A stretch of DNA of 64,000 nucleotides from Albifimbria verrucaria. Its lineage: Eukaryota; Ascomycota; Sordariomycetes; Hypocreales; Stachybotryaceae. The position numbers were made by a program, and so were the translations under genes. Below are positions 23,415-36,716 of this stretch, piece by piece. The stretch is taken from contig JAHREC010000018.1 in assembly GCA_020081605.1 (NCBI GenBank), positions 5,890,001 to 5,954,000 of the forward strand, given 5' to 3'. Every line of letters starts with the position of its first letter. Position 1 is the stretch's first letter. The notes beneath the pieces were generated by a model, which was not told the DNA's origin, did not search any database, and saw only the letters and a program-made list of their open reading frames with translations.

Positions 23415-26400
23415 TCAAGCTGATGGCTTGCCTTCGTAGTCTCCGCTAACCAGCTTCCTCAAGAGCGGCACCTCAACCCATCGCTGCTCCTCCTGGGCTG
23501 AACCAGCGAGGCTCTCGTCCGCGAACGGATCATCCTCTGCTATCTCTTTGCCCTTGCCCTTGGCCTCCTCGAGTCGAGAAATCGAGATGCCGCTGCCTAC
23601 ATCTTCCTCGGCAGAAGATACGTACTCCCACTTGGCGTGCACCTGTCCTGGGGTCGGTGCAACGCCGTCAGCACCAACTATGCGACACACAATCTTCTGT
23701 GTCTCGTTAGTGAGCTTGACATCACCAAGACGCCAGTACACCAAATGCTTCTCCTTGACGTGGGTGCCGCTTGGCTTGGTCTGCACTTGGTTGGCCTTGC
23801 CATTGTATTGCACGACAAATGCCACGTTATGAAGCGTCACGGGTGACTTAATCTTGAAGTCGGGGTTCAGCTGGTATTGGAGCAGCAAGCCTAGCTTGTC
23901 ATCTTGAGGCTTCCAGGTTGGCTTGACCACCAACGGCGTATGTTGGCCTAGAGTCGCCGCTTGAGTGTCGTCGGCAAACACCCGGTACGAGAACGCAGGG
24001 GCAGTCTTCGTCATATGAGTCAAGTCAAGCGAGAACTGGTCAGGCTGATCGGGTGTAGAGTTCTGAACAAATATGCGGTTGGGTCCAATCTTCTCTAGGC
24101 TAGTGAAGTTGTTGATTCGAATAACTTCGTGAGCTAGTGAACATATTAGCCGATGTAACATTTCCAAATACGCTAAAACTTACCCTTTGCATTATCAGGG
24201 TCAGAGGTGTTATTGACGAGCGCTACTTCACCCACCACAGTTGCGCTCTTCACCACGCCATCCTCAAATACAGCAGAGACGGTTTCAATGATAGAGGCAT
24301 TGAGGCCGGGGCTGTCATTTCCGGATGTCTAACAGCATTGGCCAGGCTGCCGAACGAGGTGGCCGATCGTATCGAGTCCCGGTCTGAGCCGGCCCCAGCG
24401 CTTGCCTCAGATGCCAACGCTGCGATAGTGCTGGGCTTGGAAGGATTCTTGAGCAGTGGCGGGGATCCTGGGATAGATGGGATCGAAGGAACCGAAGGGA
24501 AACCGGATGCGGCGTCTGACATGTTGGGTGATGGCACGTAAATGGTGTTCCTAACATCACGACGTCCTCTGACCGTACCAGAGCGACGAGTGGCAGGTCC
24601 CTGCTTGAGCGTGTTGAAAACGCTGGAGAGCGCGGCCTGCTTAGCGTCGGGGTCCTCCTCTTCAATTGGCTGGTTCTGAATGTTGAGCTTGAAGAGTTGT
24701 TCTGCCTCCTCATTACTAGCAGCAGCCTCCCGTTGAGCTCGAGAGATGGGATCATCCATTGAGGGAGGCACAGTAAACCCTTCCGAGTCCTTTCTTTGCA
24801 GACCTTCTTGAGGTTCTTGGTTTGGCCGTGAGACTGCGGTTGGCGAGCCTTCCGCGGCGCCGGGGCCAGACTCGTGCGCTCCATTGGTCCCTGTAAAAGT
24901 GGGCTCGGTGAACAACGCTGGAGTCGGAGTATCGTTGGGCTTTTCGCGAAGCGTCTCTCCGTTGGTACCTTCATGGAACTTTTCTTCCTCCTTTTCGGTT
25001 CCAACTTGCTCGGAGGATCTGTCAGGGTCGGGCGTCTCAGCCAACGACGACAGGTGGGACGATTCGTTCAGGTTCGTGCTCGATGCTCGGGGTGAGATGC
25101 GGCTATGGCTACTACCGATGCGACCGAATCCAGAGGCCGGGGGCTTAGGTGGTGAGAGCTGGCTGAAGCCGCCGACAATGCTCTGACGCCTGCGGCCAAA
25201 GACGGTTCCAATTCGGCCTAGCCTAGAAGACCTCGATGCTAGGAAGTGTTAGCTTGAACCTGGAGTCCATATTGCTATTGCCCTGCTTACCTGACTTCGG
25301 CTCCGGCGGAGAGAGTTATTCTCGCTGGCGTCGTCATCAACCGCAGGTTGCGGGTTGGGAGTGGTCGGAACAGACGGGATGGATGGGGCTGCCGGGGCTG
25401 CCGGGGCACCGGTAATGCTGGGTGCGCGCGGGACCGGCGGGACCTGGGGTGTTGTGGTCGACGAGCCTTGCGTACCAACAATAGATGGCTGTCGCGTGGA
25501 TGACCTGGTGGGCGCCCTCTTTCCACCTGTGATCTTCTGCGTGAAGCTGAGGACCTCAGTTTCGGTGCTGATCTCGAGCATGATGGCCAAGGTGGCAGCG
25601 GCATGGTCCTGAGTCTGCTGAGCCGAATCGGCCTCGTGTGTCTGATACTGAGTGAGGAGATCACGCAGCTGGTTCACGCGGGACTCGTCGAGAGCTTGGA
25701 GGGTCTCGAAGATGAAAGGCGCCTGAGACTGCCACTGCTGGGTGGCAGACTCGAGCCTGGCGGAGGCGGCCTCGACCTTTGGGCGTTTGCCTTGGCGCCC
25801 TTTCTGGAGAGCTTATCCGCCTTTTCCTGGGCGTCCTCAAGGTCTCTGGCCATGGCGGCCAGGTTGGCGGAGATGGTGTTCATGTTCAAGACATCTTTGC
25901 GCTGCTGAAAGCCGCGCAGAGGCTGCTCGACATCCTTCTCGACGCGCTCGGCGAAGCGATGATGGGTCTGGGCGATGTTTTCGACGGCTTCGGTGATTCT
26001 ATTCCAAGGGCCTTGGAAGACACTGTGTCATGAGGGAAAGTGTTAGTAGCTGTCGTGGACTCTGGGAATTGACGCGAAGCCAAGGGAAGCAAGGAGGAGG
26101 CGACGCACCCCAATTCGGATTGAGAGTTTGGGAATTTGAATTGGCCGAGCTTGCGCAAGTTCAAGACGTATTGTTCCTCGACGCGACGACGTTCCTAGAT
26201 GCAGACACAGCTTTAGCTCTGGAAGAGGCGCGAAGGCGGGCGCGGGCCGTTCCAGCCGCGAGGGAGGGCGTACCTGAAGCCAGTCGGCAATCTCGGTGTT
26301 GATCTTGTTGATTCGCTTGACTCGGTCGTTAAGGACCTGCACGGCCTGGTTGGGTTGCAGGGTGGCCTAGACGCGGTCGCAAGACAGCACAGGTCAGCGC

Positions 26401-26534
26401 TCTATTCCAATGCGCGCGCAACCACCCAGTCATCCGGGAGAGCGGGGAGGCCAACGAGAAACGGCCACAGCGGCATCTGCTCGAGAGGGACTCACCAGAA
26501 TGGCCGGATACTCGGCCCTGACCACGTCGTCCAT
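23415..26534 (-). CDS. SYP1: Syp1-like muniscin: F-BAR domain plus C-terminal mu-homology domain
   Basis: Early endocytic membrane-bending adaptor of the Syp1/FCHo family; acts at cortical endocytic sites and the bud-neck/septum cortex. Six exons on the minus strand: 26534-26496, 26366-26274, 26194-26109, 26022-25291, 25238-24184 and 24133-23415, all with GT...AG introns. The start MDDVVRAEYPAIL leads into an F-BAR helical domain (AVQVLNDRVKRINKI, VEEQYVLNLRKLGQF, VFQGPWNRITEAVENI). A long Pro/Ser-rich linker follows (SPPEPKS, LGRIGTVFGRRR, FTVPPSMDDPISRAQ), then the muHD (ASIIETVSAVFEDGVVKSA, VIRINNFTSLEKIGPNRIF, YWRLGDVKL, GQVHAKWEY). About 900 residues. Single-base losses are inferred at 25778-25780 (TTT on +), near 25315 and at 24308-24311 (GGGG on +). 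Confidence 0.9.
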
Positions 26535-27799
26535 GGCTGCGAGGTGGGCGGACGCGGCGCAACCACGGAAGAAATCAGGCTAGAGGTTTTTGGGAGGGAG
26601 TTGCAGGTTCAGCAGCGGCGAGGAGGGAAAAGAATACTGGATTCGGTAACGGGATGGAGCTGTGGTTGATTAAAAGAATGATGGCATTCCAATGCGGCGG
26701 ATAGGTAGGTGGTGATCGAAGCCGAGGGCGGGAGCGAGGGCGAGGGTAAAGGTGAGGGTGAAGATGCTGGACGAGCAACGGACCATGACGATGCTCGTCA
26801 GGCTTTTGGAATCGGTGGTTGGTGAAGAGGAAGAAGAGGTCCAATCGAGTCAAGGTACCGAATACGTCAAATGGCTCCGTTCCCAGTTGACGCAGCACCC
26901 GGTACGTACCTCGCCGGGGACCCAGCAACACGACCTTTGAACTCCACGCCCAGGCGGTACGCGGTATGAACTTGCGTTCCTGTGTAATCTTTGGCCAGGC
27001 ATCAAGTACCGCCTAGGTCCCATCAGCCCACCACCTACCTTACCCGAGGCATGGTCAGTTCATGCGCCGTTGCCAAATTAAGCCGATCTGGGGAAGCTCC
27101 AGCTTGTCTTGGGCCTGTCCTTATTCCGGTTTGAGCGTTGCTTAAGTTACCTGTCAGTCACCTAGTACCGGTACTCTGCACAGAGCAGGTATTTTCATTT
27201 TCAGCCTCTTCCCTCGTGAGTCAAGCTGTTACCCTGCACGGCTGGTGTGAGCACGCAATTGACTCGACGGTATAAACATAAATCCACCTACCTACCTACC
27301 TTAGTACCTATGCATACTATACAGAGTATAGTAAGTATTACATGTTTCTTTACAAGTAATTCCATACGTGTTTTAATCATCAATTGACTTGTTTTACTCT
27401 GTTCATTCTTATTTATTTGTTTTTTATAGAAAAAATATTAAAAAATTTTGTCCTGTCTTTTAATTAATCTTCCATGGTTATTTTTATTTGTACTTTATTC
27501 TGACCCTTTTTATTTCACTACCAATTTTCATGCATTCGTTTCTCCCCGTCTCTGCTTTATCAAATCCACATCAATCTGTGACTCCCAATCAATCAACCAA
27601 CCCACTTTACACCCCAAATCAGGAACCACCAACAACAGCCAACCTCTATTCTCTTCCACCTTCACCACCACCCTCGTGCCATTCCGCTCCTTTCCAAACC
27701 TCCCAGCCTCCTTCACGCCAACAACTAATCCTCCCTCCTCCCCGCTTCTACATAAGCCGCACAGTCCTCGATCTTATCTCCGGGCTCCATGAACTCGCC
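26535..27799. other. Divergent promoter region between SYP1 and the CDK-like kinase
   Basis: Shared upstream region of two divergent genes. It holds several short TACCT/AGGTA repeats (for example ~26900, ~27045, 27288-27310) and a very AT-rich stretch (27300-27520). A pyrimidine-rich leader runs to the kinase ATG at 27800. Confidence 0.5.
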
Positions 27800-29166
27800 A
27801 TGGCCTCCTGGAAAGCTGCCGTCTCCGCACTAGATCGTTATGAAACCATCCAGAAAATGTAAGACGCACAAGCCCTTCTTCCTCAGACCCTGTCGTACAA
27901 CCCCGACCCCCAACCCAGGCCCGGCGTCTCGACTAAAAATACCCATCTTCGCTGACATATTCCACAGCCAAGCCTCACTCCCGGGCAGCCCATGGCTGAT
28001 GCCATTGCTCTGGAGCAGGCCGCCTATGAGAATGCAACTACGCATGTAAGCTCGAGATGATTGGGAGCACAAGGAGCTCTTCCCACGATGAGGCTGAAAA
28101 AATCTAAAAGGACCGTTCTGATATTTGTCATGCAGGATGACTACCTCGCAGCTTGCCAGCCAGCCACTCCATCTGAAGGCCTAGTATCTGCGTCCACCAA
28201 TACTCCCACCCCCAGGTCGACTCAGGCATCCGCATCGGCTCCTTCACCAATTGCCTCCCAATCTCTGACGGTGTCACCTCCGATGTCTTCCGTGCCGGAG
28301 ACAAGGCCCTCAAGGTCATCATCCCCGGCACGGCTCGATTGCCCCACACAACCCCATCCGCGAATCCCGTATCCTGCGGGACCTTCGCCCACCATGCATT
28401 CCTCTGCTCGACGTCTTTCGAGACCAGGAGCAGCGTCTTGTTCTAGTCTTTCCGTTCATGCCCCTGACCCTTGCTGGTTTACTTGAAAATGGCAAGGGGT
28501 TAGAGAAGATGGTGTTGAGGACCGTCTTTGTGGATGTACTGCACGCCCTGGAAGATATCCACGCCCGAGGCATTATCCATCGCGATATCAAGCCTTCCGC
28601 CGTGCTTCTTGCCTCGCCCTCTGGCCCAGCGTACCTCTCCGACTTTGGCACAGCATGGCATCCCACCATGTCTACATCTGATGAACCTCCCGCCGACAAG
28701 ATCCTCGACATCGGCAGTGGAGCGTACCGCGCGCCTGAAGTCCTCTTCGGCAACAAGTCCTACGGTCCGCCCGTCGACATGTGGGGCCTTGGCGTCATGC
28801 TCTCCGAGGCCATCCGCTCCCCGCCTGAGCCCGTCTTCGAGTCCCGGCCTGCGCACGAGGACGGCAGCCAGCTGGGCTTGATTCTGAGCATATTCAAGAC
28901 ACTGGGCACGCCAACACCCGAGACGTGGCCCGAGGCGTTGGAGTTTAAAATCACGCCGTTCGAGCTGTACACCGTCTTCCCAAGACGCAGCTGGGAGGAG
29001 ATACTTCCTGATGTCGATCCTGATTACAGAGAGTTGGTGTCTGCACTCGTCCGCTTCGACGGAAAGAGAGCGACTGCTACAGAGGTATTCATTATCCAAA
29101 CCCTCCAACTGATATATGACAGCTAACCTATCACAGGCGCTACAATTCAAGTGTTTACAACCCTAG
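27800..29166 (+). CDS. CDK-like serine/threonine kinase (possibly a CDK-activating-kinase type)
   Basis: Protein kinase of CMGC/CDK type. Exons: 27800-27858, ~27973-28045, 28136-29084 and 29137-29166; the last intron replaces a longer read-through end with ALQFKCLQP. Landmarks: Gly-loop region SDGVTSDVFRAGD, VAIK-Lys in KALKVI, C-helix Glu in NPIRESRILRDL, catalytic loop HRDIKPSAVLL, DFGTAWHP and the APE region in GAYRAPEVLFGNKSYGPPVDMWGLG. HRDIKPSAVLL deviates from the usual HRDxKxxN: the Mg-binding Asn appears replaced by Ala, although a local base error could explain that. About 370 residues, a bare kinase domain, similar in size to S. pombe Csk1 or yeast Cak1. Single bases are missing at 28209-28213 (CCCCC) and near 28337. 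The exact role is uncertain; the kinase assignment is secure. Confidence 0.85.
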
Positions 29167-29264
29167 AACGGCAAGATACGTGCCAACGCCCCACGATATG
29201 CAAGTTTATAAATGCCCACGCGAGCTTCTCTCTATCTACATCCGCCTTTTTATCACCTCCCTTT

Positions 29265-32200
29265 CTAACCCTGCCTCCTCTTCTGCGTATCTGCACCTAG
29301 ATAATCAATCGGGTTTCTGCACAGCGGGCAAGTGTTCTGACTACTCGTCTGGAACCACTTGTACAGACATGTGCGGTGGAACAAGTTGTTGCACGTTCCG
29401 CAGCGCTTGTCGGGCATGCGCTTGTCCGCTGAGATGATACTGTAACAGATGGCACACTCCGTCTGGCCTTTCAACGCGCCAACAATGTTGCGCTTGAACA
29501 CCTGCAGGCCGTCGATGATGTTGCCGTTGGAAAGGTAATGACACCCTGGGTCGTCATGATCCAGCTCTGCCACTTGCGCTCCGTCACGGCCACACGATTC
29601 AAGCTGGAGACTGTGACGCCTTCGATGGGGTAGCTTGAGGGCACTTTGATGACGATGGCTGCCTGGGCCTCGTCCACTTCGTATCCTGCAGTCACCTCCT
29701 TGCCTGTCCTCGAGACCTTGACAATAAGCTCCTTCTCATCGCCGGCTGGGGCTCTTGCGTGTCCGCCCAGGTCTGAACCTCATCCAGCGCATCCGCGATG
29801 ATCAGCGGCGAGAAGAATTTAGTGGTCCACGACTCGACGGCTATCCTCGTCTGCTTCGATCTGCAGTCGATATACCACGTCCTGAATAGACCAGGAATGT
29901 ACTTCAGCGTAAGATAGAACAAATGAACCAGAAGCCACTGCATGCTCTTCTCTCCTGCCTCGGCATCCGCCAGCTTGATGTCGTAGTCCCGAATCTGCTG
30001 GGATGTGATGTTCTCCTTGTCAAGGTTCAGAGCATGCGCTGCTGAATGGCCTAGCACGTCAAACATAAAGTCCAACAGCGGTGACACCGACTTTTCGGTC
30101 TTGAGATTCTCTGTTAAGTCGGTTCGCACCTTGAAGGACGACGAAGCAAAGGTGTCGAATACGAGTTTCCACGAGAGGAGGTAGCATCGTACGCTCGACG
30201 GGAACTGTGCAAGAGCTTCATCCGTGTATCGTTCAAGAGTAGGCGCATCAACCAAGAGCGAAATCAGCTCATCAGGAAGTCGGGCATCTGGTACTCGTGG
30301 TCAGCTATTGTAGTATGAAAAGGTAATTGCATACTCACCCGTCTTATCAAGCATAATGTCCACGGATTTCTGCTCCTGCTGTGCCGGAATCGCCTTGTGC
30401 AAAAGCGTGAAAGCTGCGGTCTGAATCTCCGTCGATTCAGATGATACAAGCCCATAAATATCCGACAAATCCGTGATATACCTGATAGGAATCTTTGCAA
30501 CCTCCCGACATAGGAATGCGTCCACTATCTCGAGTGGTTGTGAGTGGAAATCGCGCGAGAGGTTAAGTAATTCGATCAAGCCCTTGGCCTTGGCACCTGC
30601 AAACTCCTTGAGCGCTTCCTCGAGGTCGTCGTTGGGCTCGGTAATGCCTTCCAGTGTCTTGGCTAGTGTGAGTGAAGCGTGAATGAATGGAAGTGCTTCA
30701 ACCAGATCGTGTCGACTAGCAGTCGCCCACAAGTGACTGCAGAACTCCAGTGACTTCTCCCAGTATGATCCATACACATCCTTCATGCATGGAAGCAGTT
30801 TCGTCAACACTCGACAGACATGAGCCGACAGGGCGGGGTTTAGCTTCTCGGGCTCATCAAGCCATGACGTGATCTGTCGCACGGCGAAGACAATACGGTT
30901 GTTAGCCACAGGCAGTTCACCCAGCTCGTAGATCTGTGCGCAGAGGCTGAGAAGGACCAGTATTATAGGGTCTTCTCCGACTCTACTGTAGCACCAGCCA
31001 CGTCGCTAACGAGGCGGTTGCAGAAGTTGCTGACAGCCTTTGAGGATGAAAGAGCCTCTCCCAGCCCAGTCAGGAGTGCAGAGGCAAACAGCACAGTACC
31101 CGGAGTTGCCTTAAGGACGTCGTTTATGAGATACTTTTCTTCCAAGCTAGACGAGGCACCATGCTTCTCGGCGGTGGACTGCACAATCTCACTGAATGCG
31201 CGTGCGCTATATAACCCGCGGATACTCAGCTCTTTCGACTGCTCAGTGAGCATCTTGACGAGACTGCGAACCGTGGCGTTGGCTTCGGTCGTCTCTGACC
31301 ACCAAGTGACGGCCGTCACAACCTCACTGATGAACTTGCGCAACGAAGTAGTCACTTCTTCCGCCTCCTCAATCGCATCGGCATCCTCCAGATCTCTCCA
31401 TAGCCCATCTCTGCTCATGGAAGTAACCTGGTCGGTAACAAGCTGCACTGTGATACATTGAAGATAGAGGAGCTCGACCTGGAATTGCTGTGGTAGCGAG
31501 GAAATGGGAATTTCCGATCCAAGGAGGCGGCTGGTGTAAAGAGCCATTCTTGCGGGAATTGATCGCCCTTTACGGTCACGGGGAACCTTGAGCTTCTCGT
31601 GGCTAGCACCAGGAGGAGGGCTCACCAGGGCTGCAGCACCGCCGAGGCTGTTTGTAATTGTGAGTGAAGGGTCGATAGGGCGCTCCAAGAAGGGGCCAAG
31701 TGCTCGGATCCACACATTGGTGCTGGGAACAATGTCTTCAAGGTTTGTCTGAGCGCCATGGGCTTCTCTCGCTTGGTCAACCAGGGTATCGATTCTATTT
31801 CAGTTAATTGGCTATCCATCAAATCATCTGGGAGAACATACTCAAGGGATTGAGGGCTGACTCTTTCGAGGTTTTGTTGAATGATGCCCACGTTTGATAA
31901 CTTCGCATCGCCTTCGGTGTCGAGAAGGGCTCGTATAGCAATTGCTTGAGAAGAAGTGGCGTTGTCGTTGATCTCAGAAAGACTCAATAACTGGGCGACA
32001 AGGGCAGTCTGGAGGGTATGATCCTGGGAGAACAGCGTCGGCCTGCCCTTGGCTAGAATCTCCAAAGCCTTGAGCGCGTTGGCAGTATGATCTTGCTCCT
32101 TCTCAAGGATGGCGACGATTTCCCGGGCTAGCTTTAGATAGAAGCTATCATCCAGCGTCTCGCAAGTCACAGCAGTTTGAAGGAGCGACCAGGAATCTTG

Positions 32201-34427
32201 CTCTGCCCTGACAGTAGCAATAGCCTGCGACACGATATCTTCTTGTAGCTTTTCATTGCGCCTCGTCAGCCGAGAGACCTTCTTCTCGGATATCAAGGAG
32301 TTGAGAGCAGTGGTGCGCTGGGGCTTGCCGGCATCTCCAATACTGCTTGAGTCCAAGACTGCCAGACCTTGCTAAATGTGTCGGAGTCGTCATCGGCAGA
32401 ATTGAGAATCCTCATGCAGTTAAGAAGGAAGCGGCCCGAGGCAGAGTTGATAACTCGGTCGATGCCCTCGTCTGCAGCAGTGAGGAAGAACGTGGCAACT
32501 CTCTGCGCATTTTCGCCGGACAACACATGTCGCGCGGAGCTGGAACTGTAGGTAATGGCCTGGGCTGCGCCAAATGGCTTCATGTTTCGGCTCTCGAGTA
32601 GCGCGATGCTGTGGGATATTATCTTGGATGATGGCGAGAGCGTGTGGTCAGGGATTTTCTCCTTAGACTCCGAGATTCTGGCATAAATCCGGCCAACAAG
32701 CGCAAACCATCGCCTGGCAATCTCAGCAACCTGCTCTTGCGACGCCTGATATTCCTTTGAGACCTCCGGTAACGATGCCGACATTTGGGCACAGAACGTG
32801 TTGGCCAGACGGTCCCACTCCTCGACGGATGCCTTGACAACGACATCAGAAGACTGCAGGATCGCAACATAGGCCTCTACGAAAATGGACAAGGCATTCA
32901 GCCCAACAGGGATATCAGGTGTAGGCTGGTCGGAGACAGAAAAGAGGAAGCGCTCAAAGAAGGGGAATAGATGTTGCTGTGCAAAGGTCAATTGGTCCTC
33001 AGGCGACAGGAACTTCAACATCCGCTTTGTTGTATCGATGTAGCATTTCCATGCGAAGGCGGTGTTTGTGCGAGGCTCGTCACGGTTCGTGACACCAGAC
33101 TTGACAGCAGTCGATAGACTCGACGCAGCATCTAGCGTCAGCGCATCAGTGGGCAGACTGGAGAGCAATTGGTCAAGGTACTCCCAGAACTTGGGCGGGC
33201 TGCCTTGAGAGCCCTTGGCAATGAAGGCCTGGAGACGGCTGAGCGGAGACTTCTTCTCGTTGCCGGCAACCCATATCTCCGGGTTTGACTGCGTCAACTT
33301 GGTGAGAGCAATGACATACTCGAGAGCGGAGCCTGCTTGGTTGGTCTTCAGTCCGCCGGTTACAAACGCTTGTTTGACCTTGGGTGTGTCAACGTAGGGA
33401 AGTTTGCGGTCCAGGCACGCAAAGAGGAGCTGGCATGCCGTCTTCCTAACCGCACTGTCGTCAAAGGTTATGCTTTTCCACACAGCCTCCTCTGAAAAGT
33501 ATTGGTCATATTTTGACTGCAGCTTTTCTATATCAGTGGCGTCCATTCTTTGGAGCAAGCCCAACACCAGCGACAAGCTGGCGGCGACAACGCGGTAGTA
33601 CTTGGCCACAGCATCCTCTTTGGTGGTTGAGCGCTCATCACTCAAGCTGTCTTCGGTCTCTGAGATCGCCTCAATGGCAAAATCAAGGATCTGAGACTGG
33701 CACTTCTTCCAGAAAACGGTAGCCTTTTCAGGGGTGGTCAGGAAGGAAGCCAGTCCATCCGAAGCAGCACGGGCAACGACACGGTCACGGTCGTAGACGC
33801 CGGCAAGCCAAGCACCGACGATCTTGGGCACATGCTTTTCCATGCGCTTACGAGCAGACTTCATGAGTTCATACTGCAGGTTGTGGGACAGCTCCCGGAC
33901 ACGACGAGAGTTGTCAATGGAGGTACGTGGGTAGAGTTGTACCTGCCATGTCACGATCAGCCAGAGTTTCATGCACGTGTGAAGGTAAAGCTCATGAGAT
34001 AGATGTGAAACAGCGTTGTGAGAGTTGGGGCCATAAGACGTCATCGTGTACCTGGACAACGAAGCCATCACATGCAGGAAACAAAACAAGGAAAAAAGAC
34101 GCAACAACTCACCCAGACAGTAAGGACAGGCTCCTCGACGCCACCATCCTTGTCGAAGGGGTGAGCTTGGACATAGGCGAGCAGATCTTCCAGGGCCTTG
34201 GCCTTGGTGGTGCTGTCCTTCTTGAGCAGGTTCTTGAGAGAGACGACGACGTTGGGGTCGGAGACGGCGCTAAAGGACAGGGGTTCAGCGAGGTAGGACA
34301 GGGAGCTGGAGGCACCGGGGCCACCGGAGCCTCCGAAGCCAAAGCCGCCGGAACCAAAGCCGGAGCCGGAGCCGGGCCCGGAGGCGTCGAAGCCGCGAGC
34401 GGAGGGCCTGGCCTGGGCACGCTTCAT
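29265..34427 (-). CDS. LTN1: Listerin E3 ubiquitin ligase (ribosome quality control)
   Basis: Ubiquitinates nascent chains stalled on 60S subunits in the RQC complex. Exons on the minus strand: 34427-34113, 33942-31842, 31794-30339 and 30287-29265; introns of 170, 47 and 51 bases. The start MKRAQARPSARGF is followed by a Gly/Ser/Phe-rich stretch and the conserved listerin N-terminus (LYPRTSIDNSRRVRELSHNLQ region, ~33930). Long HEAT-like helical repeats fill the middle. The C-terminus has the RWD-type segment (KVPSSYPIEGVTV) and a C-terminal RING variant of C4HC3 spacing (CAICYS...CGTC...FHRTCLYKWF...CPLCR), ending KRRQG. About 1,630 residues, typical for listerin. Single-base losses are inferred near 32295, 30965, at 29748-29751 (GGGG on +) and 29531-29533 (AAA on +). 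The 3' end is ~100 bases from the convergent kinase gene. Confidence 0.94.
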
Positions 34428-36716
34428 AGTGCGAGCGGCTTACGGCCGGGATTGTCTTATTTTTTTCGAGAAACTGATGAGTTATCCCTCCCTTTGGTGT
34501 GACCGCGGGGTTAATTTCTGGAGGAGGGAAAATACGAGACTAAAAAAACGGTTGGCTGAGAGAAGCGTGTTGGACCGGTATGAACTTGGGGCTGGTGATC
34601 TCGCTTGTGTGTTTCGGAGTGGCAGATGATGACGATCGGATTCCGGAAGCAGGGCAGCAATTAGTCCGGGGCAGAAGTACCTGGCAGCGCAAGGCAGCAC
34701 TGTGAAAGGCGGCACGGCAGAGCACGAGGTACATGCGCCGAGCTGTGATGTCACTCTTGGTTGAAAAAGCTTGGACCCTGATTTTTTGTTGCCAGACAAA
34801 GGCCCCTGCTTTCTGCCTGGCTCACCCTGGCCTACTCAAATCCTGCAGGCCTTGGTAGGTGACGACGAGGCCGCGCTGGTGCAAGAATGACGATGTTAAT
34901 TTGGAATTGCAAATCCACGACAAGAGGCTGCGACACGACGGGCTCTAGCGGCGGTGCGGCGGTCGCCAAGCTCGACTTGGTTTGACTTGACGACGGAGTG
35001 AGAGGAGGGGCCGCTGCGGAGTAACGGCCGAATCAGAGGCATCGTGAAAGGGCACTATTTAATGTCACGTCCAAAGACGGAGGCAAATGACAATGACACC
35101 CTGCTGGGAGCACGTACGGGCTTAGGTTCACGGTGTGACACACCTTTTGTCCATGACACGTTCCTTTTTTCCGCCCAGGCAGACGCACCCACTTTGTTAT
35201 TTTGGACTACGGGAATTGACTCCGTCCACTGAAGGCTTGCGTGCATTTCGTGTGTGTGTATGTGTGCATGTCTCTATGCGTGTGTATAGTGCTGTGCTGT
35301 ATATGGACGCCAACATGGCTTGGTTTGCACCCTCTCCAAGCGCAACTTCATCAACCAGACCGACCACGCCGATCCCTCACACCGACGGCCTCCGTCCGTC
35401 ATGGTGCCACCAGGAACACGTAAATACAGTTCGGTCATACATAGTATAAGCGAACGGGCAGACAGACAGGGACCTGACTGACTGACCTGAAGCTTATCGT
35501 TCGTTTTCTTACGCCCGCAGGGTTGCCGTGTCCAAGTATTTAAATCGCAGCCGCCAGAGCCGCTGGTAATTCATGGGTTTTTCGCCTCTGGTGCCTCCTC
35601 CGACCCCTGCACACGTGATCCCTTGTCGGCACTGGCGCTGTGCTCCCTCAGCGTAGCCCCCGGATTGCCTGTTTGGGCACACGGCAGCACTGCCTGGGTC
35701 CAGCCTGGGCCCCAGCCTGAGCCCGACCTCTGCGGTGATTGGCAGGCTCCAGGGCTGCCTCTCGGGTGGCCTCGGAGGTTTCATTTTCAGACATCTGTAT
35801 GCTGCGCTGCGCTGCGCTGTAAGTGATGTGGTGAGAGAGTCTCGTCTCACCCCTCCCCCTACCCCTCCCGCTGCCCTCCCCAAAGCGTCAGTGGCGGGCT
35901 GCTGTCGACACCTGTGGCTGCTGTAAGTTTGTAGGGGACCCAAGGGATCACAGCCAAACACCGCAGCACCTCTAGGGACTTGTACGGGGGCGTTGGTTTT
36001 AGGGATCTTGGCCCCAGCTTTGCCCCCTGTTGAACCGCCCATCATTCCCGTCCACGATACCCCGCAGGCGCATGCCTCCAACACCTTGAACCGGACTCCA
36101 AGCCTCCAGGTACCCTGCAGCCGCCCTCGCAGCCAAACGGTACCTGGCCCAGCGTTCCATGGTACCTGGCCCGACGTGACGATCAGCCAAGCCAGGCCGT
36201 CAGGCGTCTTCTGATCTGACAACCAAAACCTAAGACATCTATCCTCTCCATCCATCCATCCATCTTCCTCTCGAGCCATCTCTTCTTCTTCCCTTTTTCC
36301 TAACCATCGTTTCTACTTCTCGTCCTCTCTCCTCCCTTTTCTTCTCCGCATCCCATCTTCTCCCGTCTACCACCATTGGCTAGCTGGATCTTGAAGTGGA
36401 GGGCACACGTGTGAATCGACACCCACTTTCATCCGCCCTGTTCTCCATTCTCCCCGCGATCTCTCTCCACGTCTAGTCTCGCTGTCACATGTGGACGCTG
36501 CCGTTGATCAGCTCCGTTTCTGCCATTTACGTCAATTCGGTAAGTTGATCTCTTGTTATTACTATTTTTTCTCTTACACTCTGTGTTATTCTTTTGGTTG
36601 TCCTTCTTCTTCTTCTCCCCAGTCACATTGGCTGTAGATGGGCCTGTCGCGTGCTAACCTTCATCTGCGGCTAGAATCGGTAGTCTTGACATGGGCCTGT
36701 CCCTCAACGCATCATC
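34428..36716. other. Divergent intergenic region between LTN1 and the repeat-protein gene
   Basis: About 2.3 kb without a recognised gene. It contains a GT-rich tract (35249-35287), a CTGCG pentamer repeat (35801-35820), a C-rich stretch (~35850-35880) and a long pyrimidine-rich leader (36230-36380) with a CCAT microsatellite. A possible 5' UTR intron donor (GTAAGT) lies at 36540, about 175 bases before the ATG at 36717. Confidence 0.45.
36248..36264. repeat. (CCAT)n microsatellite
   Basis: About four perfect CCAT units inside the pyrimidine-rich leader upstream of the repeat-protein gene. Confidence 0.8.

Noticed and set aside
31795..31841. Frame change in LTN1 near 31.8 kb first taken as another sequencing loss
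   Set aside because: It is a good 47-base intron (GTATGT...TAACTGAAATAG) and splicing gives the continuous listerin sequence LEIDTLVDQAREAHG.
35509..36279. 256-codon minus-strand open frame in the LTN1/repeat-protein spacer
   Set aside because: Its composition is Gly/Arg/Trp-biased as expected from GC-rich non-coding DNA, it has no conserved motif, and it lies in a promoter region.
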